The position numbers were made by a program, and so were the translations under genes. The notes beneath the pieces are model-generated. The model searched no databases and was not told where the DNA came from. It saw only the letters and a list, made by a program, of their open reading frames with translations. Shown piece by piece: positions 1-6,549 of a DNA stretch of 7,860 bases. Position 1 is the stretch's first letter, and the number at the start of each line of letters is the position of its first letter. Origin of the DNA: Oligoflexus sp. (GTDB taxonomy: Bacteria; Bdellovibrionota_B; Oligoflexia; Oligoflexales; Oligoflexaceae); the NCBI GenBank assembly GCA_030151925.1, contig JASLCY010000027.1:1-7860 (forward strand), given 5' to 3'.

Positions 1-141
1 ATTCGAATCACCGTCTTTCGATCCGGAAGAATATTTAGATTCGCCGACGCCTTCGAGCTTCGTCGGAGCCTTCGAACAGCTGACGCCAACTACGAAAACG
101 CCCAGCCCTAATAAGTAAAGAGATGAACTGAATTTATTCAT
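1..141 (-). CDS. Small lipoprotein, N-terminal fragment (runs off left edge)
   Basis: The first 47 codons of a gene that continues past the left edge. The start is an ATG at 139-141, preceded by GGAG (149-152) seven bases upstream. The protein opens with a short basic n-region (MNKF), a hydrophobic stretch of about 14 residues (LYLLGLGVFVVGV) and then Ser-Cys at residues 21-22. This fits a signal peptidase II lipobox in its relaxed form (V-G-V-S-C, with Gly rather than Leu at -3). The residue after Cys22 is Ser, not Asp, so outer-membrane sorting is expected if the usual Lol rule applies. The visible mature part is a Ser/Gly/Lys/Asp-rich flexible tether, so no function can be assigned. It lies downstream of the kelch lipoprotein on the same strand, 151 bp away, and may be transcribed with it or from its own promoter. 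Confidence 0.72.
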   Translation of the reverse strand, partial: MNKFSSSLYLLGLGVFVVGVSCSKAPTKLEGVGESKYSSGSKDGDSN

Positions 142-152
142 CACCGATCTCC

Positions 153-179
153 AAAGTCTAGTATCCGGCCCCAGACTTT
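153..179 (-). promoter_or_regulatory. Leader hairpin abutting the ribosome site of the small lipoprotein gene
   Basis: A perfect 7-bp inverted repeat, AAAGTCT (173-179 read on minus) and AGACTTT (153-159), with a 13-base loop. Two more pairs (one G-U, one G-C) extend it to 9 bp with a 9-base loop. The 3' arm ends directly against the GGAG ribosome site at 149-152, so a folded stem would sit beside but not cover it. It could tune ribosome access or protect the 5' end. No T-run follows, so it is not a terminator. Confidence 0.4.
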
Positions 180-240
180 TATCGGCTCCTCGGGTAAGAT
201 TTGTTAGAAAGCTGAGGCGGAAAAGACAGATGAGGTATGA

Positions 241-294
241 AATCAGCTCATTAGCTGATTATATTTAAAATATAATATTAAGAGCTCCGAGCTC
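241..294. promoter_or_regulatory. Three tandem palindromes between the two lipoprotein genes
   Basis: Three dyads lie side by side or overlapping. The first is GAGCT-N3-AGCTC (282-294), touching the kelch stop codon at 293-295. The second is a 19-bp AT-only palindrome with 9-bp arms around one central base (258-276). The third is AATCAGCT-N4-AGCTGATT (241-260), with perfect 8-bp arms. On the minus strand the first is followed by a T-rich but interrupted stretch, so it could be a weak terminator for the kelch gene. The AT palindrome contains a consensus TATAAT on the minus strand (258-263), but no -35 is recognisable at 17 bp. Operator, weak terminator and promoter remain possible, alone or combined. 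Confidence 0.45.
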
Positions 295-2884
295 AGGGTG
301 CATAGCGCCACAGGCTATTCTCATCGCCATTACTGCCGTCTACCGCATCACCCCCGCCGAAGATCCAGAGATGGTCCTTGCTGTCGAAGGCCAGATTGGG
401 CATCAAAACCGCTCCGATGCCGTTCGAAGGGCTAAAGACCCCTTTGGTTCCGCGGACAGCGGGTGCGTTAGGGGTTTGGCTACCGTCCATCCAAGCCCAG
501 GCCTGCCCATTCCAAGACCAGAGAGCATTGGAATAATCGCTGCCCAAGACTCCGCCGAGAACCCAGACCTGACCGAACGAATCGATCGCGATGCTGCCGG
601 CACCGTTGAAGCCACCGGGAGTGTTCGCGGCATCGAAGACGCCTTTCGTCCCGAAAACGGGAGATTGATCCGCAAGGTTGGATCCGCTGAGCCACGTCCA
701 CTGCGTGCCATCGAACATCCAAAGGTCGTTCAGCGAGCCGGTCATGGTCGTCGAATCGTAGCCATAGCCGCCGAACACGAAAACGCGAGACTGCTTGTCG
801 ACCCAGATCGTGGCGAGCTCACGAGGGCTTGGATGAACATTCGGATCCGCGACGCCTTTCACGCTCCAATCGCCTCGATCCGTCGTGCCGCCGTTGCCGG
901 CAAGCCACGTCCAATTCCTGCCATCGAATTTCCAAAGCTGATTGGTAAGTTCGAGGTCATTCCCAGCCGTCCGCGAGCCGAAGATATAAAGGGCACCATC
1001 CGGCCCGCGAGCCGAGCCCGCACAGGCGAAAGGCTCAGGATTCGCCGTATCAGAGGCCACGCCCTTGGTTCCGAAGACGCCCGCGACGTTCTTATCGGAG
1101 GGGCCCTTGATCCAGGCCCACATACCATCCTTGAGCGTCCATATATCCGAATACTCATCGTAAGCCGCAGTCTCGCCGCCGATCATCGTCAGCTGGCCAT
1201 TCGCATAAAACACGGCGGGACAATCACGAGCGCCCGGCGTATTCGTTGCGGCCGCCACACCCTTGGTCCCCCATACCGGCAACGCATCCATCGTATCCTC
1301 GCCGCCGATCCAGGCCCAATCGGTGCCATTGAATCGCCAAAGGTCGCTCATATCCTGGGTATCGTTCGAACCGCCGTAGAGGTAAATCTGGTCTTTCTCA
1401 TCGATAAAGAAGGCCGCACCCCAACGAGCGGAAGGGCTATTATCAGGCGCGGCCTGGCCCTTCGTCCCGCGTTGCCCCGGATCGTTTTTCGTGGCCGAGC
1501 CTTTCATCCAGATATAACCGGTCGGCTCTGTCCTGAAAGTCGAGGAGAAGCTCTGGGCGAGGGCATTGCCAACCGAATCCTTGACGCCCTGAATATCCAG
1601 GCGAATCATCGTATCCGCGGGCAATCTTTGGGTCGGCGCGACGATCACGGACTTCGAAGCAGCGTCATAGCTGATTTGGGTATTGAGCAGCGTGCTGTTC
1701 GCATCGATCTTAAGCGTAATGTTGCTCGCGATGAGAGTCGAGGCATCCATAGCTTTGCTGAATTTCACCAGCATCTTGGTGTTGGTGGGCTGCTGCAGGC
1801 TCTGGGCTGCAGGGCTAACGGTGCTGACGACCGGCGGCGTCGTATCCTTCACAACGAGCTTCGCGACCGCCACGGAATTCGACCAGGCTGAAGACGCGAC
1901 TTTGCCGTTATCGTCAAGGCAACGGAAGCGCCCGACCAGAGTATGCGCTTCGCTGTTCACCACGGCTCCGGACGCCTGGAAATCATTGGTTGCATCCAAG
2001 CTGATCGAGGCCGGGAGCTTGGTATTCTCGCTTACCTCGGCTTTGCATGAGCGCGCCTTGGCATTCGGAGTACCGATCAGCGAAAAACGCCGGCTGGCGG
2101 CATCCACGTTCAGAACGGGCGTAGCGATTTCGAGTGCCGGCAGCGCTTCGGTCGAAGCCACGGTTTTCTCGGCGATGATGCCGGTCGCAGCTATCACCGG
2201 AGTCTGATTTTTGTTGATGATCGGCTCAACCGAAGGTTTAGGGGTCGGAACGCTCTCGGCCGTTAGCGGTTTATCTACCTGTACGATCCAGAAGATACCG
2301 AAGTAGCCTTCGAATTGAACCAGAGTCTGCCCAGTCGCGCTATCCACATGAATCGAAGCGCTGACGCCATCGACCGGCTTAACGCCTGCGACCAGAGAGT
2401 TGGTCGCAGGATCGAGATAGCGATAAAAGATCGCATAATTACTGCCGGTCAGAGCCGTCCCTTGAGGAGCTGGAAGACTGATCTGGAAAGGCACCTTGAG
2501 ATCGACGGATTCGGATGGACGAATGATGACGCCACCGCCGGCGCTCTGTACGACAGCTCCATTACCGAGCGGCATCTCGGTGAGCATGGAGCTATCGGCG
2601 AAGGCGGCCCCGGATTCGAGGAGGAGCTGGACGGGACGATCGAAACTCCCTGGCCTGATGCTCACGCTCATGCCGGTGAGGGCCGTGCCCGAGGGAGCGA
2701 CGACGACCTGAGTATCGGTACTGCTATTCGAGATCACGGCGCTCAGCTTATCATCCGTAACCATCGTCGCGACGCTGGATGGGGCGGCTTCGGTCTTCGT
2801 CATTTTCAAAGGAGCCGCCGCTTTATTACAGGAAGTCAGGATAGGAAGAGTCGCAGCCAGCGAGAGAAGCAACAGGCGATGCAT
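293..2884 (-). CDS. Outer-membrane lipoprotein with Ig-like domains and a six-bladed kelch propeller
   Basis: An 863-residue predicted surface or periplasmic lipoprotein. I chose the ATG at 2882-2884 over an in-frame ATG 41 codons upstream, because it has GGGAGG five to six bases before it and gives a textbook lipoprotein signal. The lipobox is L-T-S-C with lipidated Cys19, followed by Asn. Residues about 45-204 resemble a ZU5-like beta-sandwich (S-I-R-P-G-S-F, then a V-I-I-R-P-x-E-S-V-D-L strand). A Pro/Thr/Lys linker (205-255) leads to an Ig/FN3-like segment (256-346) with Cys280 and Cys322, possibly disulfide-bonded. A Big_5-type Ig domain follows (347-452: D-T-T-P-P, F-S-K-A-M-D). Residues 457-863 are six kelch-type repeats of 66-71 residues starting at 457, 523, 589, 658, 729 and 796. 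Each has W-x-W, most have G-T-K-G-V, then a GG turn and L-W. Such propellers usually bind proteins or glycans. The ligand is unknown and no catalytic residues are apparent. Confidence 0.88.
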   Translation of the reverse strand: MHRLLLLSLAATLPILTSCNKAAAPLKMTKTEAAPSSVATMVTDDKLSAVISNSSTDTQVVVAPSGTALTGMSVSIRPGSFDRPVQLLLESGAAFADSSMLTEMPLGNGAVVQSAGGGVIIRPSESVDLKVPFQISLPAPQGTALTGSNYAIFYRYLDPATNSLVAGVKPVDGVSASIHVDSATGQTLVQFEGYFGIFWIVQVDKPLTAESVPTPKPSVEPIINKNQTPVIAATGIIAEKTVASTEALPALEIATPVLNVDAASRRFSLIGTPNAKARSCKAEVSENTKLPASISLDATNDFQASGAVVNSEAHTLVGRFRCLDDNGKVASSAWSNSVAVAKLVVKDTTPPVVSTVSPAAQSLQQPTNTKMLVKFSKAMDASTLIASNITLKIDANSTLLNTQISYDAASKSVIVAPTQRLPADTMIRLDIQGVKDSVGNALAQSFSSTFRTEPTGYIWMKGSATKNDPGQRGTKGQAAPDNSPSARWGAAFFIDEKDQIYLYGGSNDTQDMSDLWRFNGTDWAWIGGEDTMDALPVWGTKGVAAATNTPGARDCPAVFYANGQLTMIGGETAAYDEYSDIWTLKDGMWAWIKGPSDKNVAGVFGTKGVASDTANPEPFACAGSARGPDGALYIFGSRTAGNDLELTNQLWKFDGRNWTWLAGNGGTTDRGDWSVKGVADPNVHPSPRELATIWVDKQSRVFVFGGYGYDSTTMTGSLNDLWMFDGTQWTWLSGSNLADQSPVFGTKGVFDAANTPGGFNGAGSIAIDSFGQVWVLGGVLGSDYSNALWSWNGQAWAWMDGSQTPNAPAVRGTKGVFSPSNGIGAVLMPNLAFDSKDHLWIFGGGDAVDGSNGDENSLWRYAP
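297..1516 (-). repeat. Six-unit kelch repeat array within the lipoprotein gene
   Basis: Six coding repeats of about 198-213 bp. The consensus per unit is W-[AT]-W-[ILM]-x-G, about ten residues, G-T-K-G-V, often N-x-P-G-A-R, a hydrophobic strand ending in GG, and an acidic loop to L-W-x-[FY]-x-G. DNA similarity survives between units: 690-724 and 903-937 match at about 30 of 35 bases. Unit 3 has F-G-S in place of GG and lacks P-G-A-R; unit 4 has W-S-V-K-G in place of G-T-K-G. The array begins with a W-x-W-like strand (Y-I-W) and ends at L-W-R-Y-A-P without one. This permits the Velcro closure known from propellers, in which the N-terminal strand completes the last blade. Confidence 0.85.
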
Positions 2885-2888
2885 AGAA

Positions 2889-2946
2889 ACCTCCCGAAAC
2901 CGATAAAGCCCTAAAGCGATAAGGCCTGATTCGGTACTCGGGAGGT
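2889..2946 (-). promoter_or_regulatory. Leader hairpin that sequesters the kelch-lipoprotein ribosome site
   Basis: In the minus-strand transcript, ACCTCCCGA (2938-2946) is perfectly complementary to TCGGGAGGT (2889-2897), which is the Shine-Dalgarno sequence five bases from the ATG at 2884. Inside this 9-bp stem lies a small internal loop (GU against U). Next is a second helix, ACCGA/TCGGT (2931-2935 with 2899-2903). A terminal 8-bp helix with two G-U pairs follows (2920-2927 with 2906-2913) around a six-base loop. Together they form one tall hairpin that would hide the ribosome site when folded. No T-run follows, so it is not a terminator. It is a candidate translational switch such as an RNA thermometer, riboswitch expression platform or protein-binding leader. 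The match to a known class is undetermined. Confidence 0.6.
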
Positions 2947-2947
2947 A

Positions 2948-2985
2948 AACTTGATAAAGTTCAAAAGGGACAGGATAAGATCCTG
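2948..2985 (-). promoter_or_regulatory. Two small upstream dyads in the kelch-lipoprotein leader
   Basis: Upstream of the ribosome-site hairpin are CAGGAT-N3-ATCCTG (2971-2985, perfect 6-bp arms) and AACTT-N4-AAGTT (2948-2961, perfect 5-bp arms). If transcription starts upstream of 2985, for example from a TATAGT-like -10 at 2996-3001 that lacks a clear -35, the leader would hold three consecutive hairpins. As DNA the dyads could instead be operators. Confidence 0.35.
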
Positions 2986-3039
2986 AAATTAATAAACTAT
3001 ATTGCACCCAACGAAGGATTTTGCGACTTACGGTGGTAT

Positions 3040-3065
3040 AAAAAAGTCCTCAAAACAAGGACTTT
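3040..3065 (-). terminator. Rho-independent terminator of the small secreted-protein gene
   Basis: On the minus strand AAAGTCCT (3058-3065), a seven-base loop (3051-3057) and AGGACTTT (3043-3050) form a perfect 8-bp stem. The three T bases that end the 3' arm plus three more give a run of six (3040-3045). It starts 24 bases after the stop codon at 3090-3092. The plus-strand reading lacks a T-run, so it acts in one direction and separates this gene from the kelch gene. Confidence 0.85.
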
Positions 3066-3089
3066 CATGATGCCTCCAGCCGTGATCGC

Positions 3090-3581
3090 TTACAGAACGT
3101 CGTCGTCATGCTTCTTGAGGCTGATGGATACCTGGCTCGTTCCGTTGCCCTCCCGAATTTGGCCCGAGATATAGGCCCCAAAACGATCCGTCGTGCATTG
3201 CAGGGCTTGAATAGGGAGCTTGCCGTTGCCCCAAGACAAGAGCGTAACGCCGGCCGTACCATTGGCATTCAAAGTGAGCCTTACATGATCGACTTTGTCC
3301 TGGGAAAAGTAATCCCTATCGCTGAACGCGACATCCATATCCGCCTCAAGTTTGGTGCCGCCGGTCGAAGAACGGAAAAAGGCCTGACCGTGGGCACCGA
3401 ATGAGGCTGTTTCCTTGTTCTTCGAACTGGTGAACTCGGCTATCACATAGTTATAGGTTCCATCAGCCCAGTTAATATGATCCTTAATGACAGAGGCGCA
3501 ATCAGCGAGAGCGATGCGGGGAAGAAAGGTGAGCCCGAACAGGAGAAAGAGTTTAGTCCTTGTTTTGAATCCGTTTTTCAT
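3090..3581 (-). CDS. Small Sec-exported protein of unknown function
   Basis: A 163-residue protein that I do not recognise. It begins with a clear Sec signal peptide: basic n-region (MKNGFKTRTK), hydrophobic core (LFLLFGLTFL) and a signal peptidase I site A-L-A after residue 26, giving a mature chain of 137 residues starting Asp-Cys. There are only two mature cysteines, Cys28 and Cys129, which could form one disulfide. The rest alternates polar and hydrophobic residues with many Gly, Thr and Asn, as in a compact beta-rich domain (for example V-R-L-T-L-N-A-N-G-T-A-G-V-T-L-L). The C-terminus is charged (K-K-H-D-D-D). The start ATG has AGGAG four bases upstream (3586-3590). The gene appears monocistronic, as a strong terminator follows it. 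It is probably periplasmic or secreted; no catalytic motif is visible. Confidence 0.82.
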   Translation of the reverse strand: MKNGFKTRTKLFLLFGLTFLPRIALADCASVIKDHINWADGTYNYVIAEFTSSKNKETASFGAHGQAFFRSSTGGTKLEADMDVAFSDRDYFSQDKVDHVRLTLNANGTAGVTLLSWGNGKLPIQALQCTTDRFGAYISGQIREGNGTSQVSISLKKHDDDVL

Positions 3582-3649
3582 AAAACTCCTAATGACAAAA
3601 CGTTAATCTTGTCCCTAGAAGATAGATCGCCCCTTCCCCAACAGGAACT

Positions 3650-3678
3650 AATCTCATCTATCATCTTGTGATGAGATT
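3650..3678. promoter_or_regulatory. Inverted repeat between the reductase and the secreted-protein gene
   Basis: AATCTCATC (3650-3658) and GATGAGATT (3670-3678) form a perfect 9-bp inverted repeat with an 11-base loop. It lies 32 bases past the aldo/keto reductase stop codon and 69 bases upstream of the secreted-protein start, both on minus. The bases after it on the minus strand are AGTTCC rather than a T-run. It is therefore at best a weak or factor-assisted terminator for the reductase, or an operator for the downstream gene. Confidence 0.4.
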
Positions 3679-3709
3679 TGAAGCGATTCAGCCGGCCCCT
3701 GGGATTCCG

Positions 3710-4741
<1,032 letters not shown>

Positions 4742-4758
4742 TCATTTAAGAAAAATGA
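4742..4758. promoter_or_regulatory. Second dyad in the divergent reductase-regulator spacer
   Basis: TCATTT-N5-AAATGA, with perfect 6-bp arms, lies 19 bp from the LysR box at 4778-4792. LysR regulators usually bind a strong recognition site plus a weaker activation site nearer the target promoter. This dyad is suitably placed on the reductase side but does not itself have the T-N11-A spacing. Confidence 0.3.
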
Positions 4759-4782
4759 CATATCCCTTCATGAACTTTTAAG
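4755..4782 (+). promoter_or_regulatory. Possible promoter of the LysR-type regulator gene
   Basis: ATGACA (4755-4760, five of six to the sigma-70 -35) and TTTAAG (4777-4782, four of six to the -10) are separated by 16 bp. A start near 4789 would leave a leader of about 25 bases. The -10 overlaps the LysR box, as expected for negative autoregulation. The match is moderate only. Confidence 0.35.
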
Positions 4783-4792
4783 CACAGCTTAA
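4778..4792. promoter_or_regulatory. LysR-type operator box (T-N11-A)
   Basis: TTAAGC-ACA-GCTTAA is a perfect 6-bp dyad with a three-base centre. The inner T and A (4779 and 4791) have exactly the T-N11-A spacing of LysR-family recognition sites. It lies in the spacer between the reductase and the LysR gene, 20 bases before the regulator start codon. It is the best candidate operator in the window. Confidence 0.6.
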
Positions 4793-4812
4793 GAATACTG
4801 GAGATATTAAGC

Positions 4813-5736
4813 ATGGCTCTGCAGAAAGATCAGCTCGATGGGCTTCTCGCTCTAAAACTCGTCGCAGACAAGAAAAACTTCACGGCGGCCGCCGCAGAGC
4901 TGGATATTACGCCCTCAGCCATCAGCCAGATGATTAAACAGCTCGAGGCCAGGGTCGGCGTCGCTCTCCTCAATCGCACCACGCGCAGTACGAGCCTGAC
5001 AGAAGCCGGCGAGAATTTCTTGAATCAGGCCGGACCGGCTATCGATCAGATCCTGAGCGCTCTCGATGCCGTCGGCTCCTATGCAGCCAAACCTTCCGGA
5101 CTTCTGCGCCTCAATATGCCGAGGACCGTCTATCCCGTATTCCTTGCGCCTATCATCGCAAGGTTCGTCACCAAATTTCCCGATATCTGCGTCGAAGTCT
5201 TTTTCGAGGATCAAGCGTCCGATGTCGTGGAGAAGGGTTTTGATGCGGGCATCAGACTCTCCGACATCCTCGCCAAGGATATGGTAGCCATCAAACTCTA
5301 CGGTCCGGTTCGATTCATTACCGCGGCCTCACCGCAATACTTTAAGAGGATGGGTTATCCTCAGCATCCGAAGGATCTGCTGGCGCATAACTGCATGCGC
5401 ATAAGGTTCGGCGATACCCACATGTATGATCGCTGGGAATTCGCCGCCAAGGGCAAGGAGTTCGCCGTACAGGTGAAGGGTTCCCTGATTTTCAACGATT
5501 CGCTCGTGATGCTCGAAGCCGCCGCCGCGGGCGCCGGCATCATCTATACGAATGAAGAGGCTGTCGCCGAAAAAGTCCGAAAGGGCGAACTCGAGATCGC
5601 CCTCCGTTCCTATGCCTCGACCAGCACCGGATTTTACCTGTATTTTCCGAAGAAAATCCAGGTGCAACCCAAACTCAGGGCTTTTATCGACCACCTGAAG
5701 AGTGAGCTATCGCAGAGGAAGGACAAGGATCGTTAA
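4813..5736 (+). CDS. LysR-family transcriptional regulator
   Basis: A 307-residue DNA-binding regulator of normal family length. Residues 7-66 form the winged helix-turn-helix (F-T-A-A-A-A-E-L-D-I-T-P-S-A-I-S-Q), with the recognition helix about 35-45 and the L-L-N-R-T-T-R-S-T-S-L-T-E-A-G wing. A linker helix follows. Residues about 92-300 are the periplasmic-binding-protein-like effector domain, most like the CrgA/DmlR-type subgroup (P-R-T-V-Y-P early, G-F-D-A-G-I-R-L near 140). The inducer is unknown. The ATG at 4813 has GGAG (4800-4803) nine bases upstream. It diverges from the aldo/keto reductase across a spacer with a T-N11-A box. From family behaviour it likely represses itself and controls the reductase. 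It converges with the phosphatase gene, with only 28 bp between stop codons and no obvious hairpin terminator. Confidence 0.94.
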   Translation: MALQKDQLDGLLALKLVADKKNFTAAAAELDITPSAISQMIKQLEARVGVALLNRTTRSTSLTEAGENFLNQAGPAIDQILSALDAVGSYAAKPSGLLRLNMPRTVYPVFLAPIIARFVTKFPDICVEVFFEDQASDVVEKGFDAGIRLSDILAKDMVAIKLYGPVRFITAASPQYFKRMGYPQHPKDLLAHNCMRIRFGDTHMYDRWEFAAKGKEFAVQVKGSLIFNDSLVMLEAAAAGAGIIYTNEEAVAEKVRKGELEIALRSYASTSTGFYLYFPKKIQVQPKLRAFIDHLKSELSQRKDKDR

Positions 5737-5764
5737 GCTACTTCAGCAATCGCCAAACCGGATT

Positions 5765-6445
5765 CTACTTATCACCCCCTTGCTGAAAAAGCCTATAAAG
5801 CTCCTCGACCCCATCGACGATCAAAGCCGCCCTGTGGAGGGCCTTATCATCCCAGCCGCCGCTTCGAACCGCGATGATGGGAACGCCGGCGGCCTCGCTC
5901 GCTTCGATATCGTAAGGCGTATCGCCGACCATGAGAGCTTCGTTCGCTTGAAGCCTGCCCTTCTGCAGCGCACCGCAGATAATATCCGGATCGGGCTTCG
6001 AATCCTGAGCGTCATCCGATGTCGTCATCCAATCGACGAGGTTTTGAAGCCCCGCGGCCTTGAGGATGGAGTCGATCTCGTCTTTTTGAGCGGAGGTTGC
6101 GAAGGCCGTGCGAAAACCCTGCTGCCGAATCTCCCGGATAAGCTCCGCGGCCTTGGGGAAGGCCTCGATGCGCGGCGCATAATCCTCCTTGAAGATCTTG
6201 GCGCGAAACTCTGCGATCGCCTTGCCCTCCGGCCCCTGGTCTTCGACGCCGGCGAGATCATGCAAGATCTTATCGCCTCCCATCCCTATCCAGGAACGGA
6301 CCACTTCGGTTGAGACGGCCTTCCCAAAATGATTGAGAGCCTTGGCCCAAGCCTCGGCATGGAGATCGTTGCTGTCAACCAACGTGCCATCGACATCAAA
6401 CAGGATGGCTTTGCGACCTTTGAGGAGTTCTTTGAAGAGTCCCAT
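5765..6445 (-). CDS. HAD-superfamily phosphatase (phosphoglycolate phosphatase / beta-phosphoglucomutase-like)
   Basis: A 226-residue cytoplasmic HAD subfamily IA hydrolase with all four motifs. Motif I is D-V-D-G-T (nucleophile Asp17, acid/base Asp19), motif II T-S around 117-118, motif III S-K-P-D-P (Lys150) and motif IV G-D-T-P-Y-D (Asp175, Asp179). The helical cap lies between motifs I and II (about 24-95). It should dephosphorylate a small phosphorylated metabolite through an aspartyl-phosphate. The cap suggests phosphoglycolate- or sugar-phosphate-type substrates, but family members differ widely and the substrate cannot be assigned. The start is supported by the strong ribosome site GGAGGTGA (6450-6457) four bases upstream. 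A TATATT -10-like element at 6475-6480 may be the promoter, though its -35 is poor. The gene diverges from the hemerythrin gene and its 3' end faces the LysR gene. Confidence 0.9.
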   Translation of the reverse strand: MGLFKELLKGRKAILFDVDGTLVDSNDLHAEAWAKALNHFGKAVSTEVVRSWIGMGGDKILHDLAGVEDQGPEGKAIAEFRAKIFKEDYAPRIEAFPKAAELIREIRQQGFRTAFATSAQKDEIDSILKAAGLQNLVDWMTTSDDAQDSKPDPDIICGALQKGRLQANEALMVGDTPYDIEASEAAGVPIIAVRSGGWDDKALHRAALIVDGVEELYRLFQQGGDK

Positions 6446-6474
6446 CTGCTCACCTCCGACCTATTACAGCACTG

Positions 6475-6480
6475 AATATA
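6475..6480 (-). promoter_or_regulatory. Possible -10 element of the HAD phosphatase gene
   Basis: TATATT on the minus strand matches the sigma-70 -10 at five of six positions and lies 30 bases before the start codon, giving a leader of about 20-25 bases. The hexamer 17 bp upstream (TTCGTG) is a poor -35, so this call is weak. Confidence 0.28.
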
Positions 6481-6549
6481 CACCACCCCATCAGCGGCAC
6501 GAACCTTGCTCTCCAGCATAGCAGGGCGTAACCCAGCGAAGGAGATTAT

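Noticed and set aside
371..1891. A 506-codon open frame on the plus strand opposite the kelch lipoprotein
   Set aside because: It is fully antisense to a well-supported gene with signal peptide and repeats. Its translation is Arg/Ile/Ala-rich without a recognisable domain, and no ribosome site stands out. It is the usual shadow of a gene with GC-rich third positions.
2885..3007. A 41-residue N-terminal extension of the kelch lipoprotein from an upstream ATG
   Set aside because: It would bury the lipoprotein signal peptide and run through the leader hairpins. The internal ATG at 2884 has a near-perfect ribosome site and lipobox.
5702..6313. A 203-codon plus-strand frame opposite the HAD phosphatase
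   Set aside because: The minus strand encodes all four HAD motifs, and the plus frame shows no domain or ribosome site.
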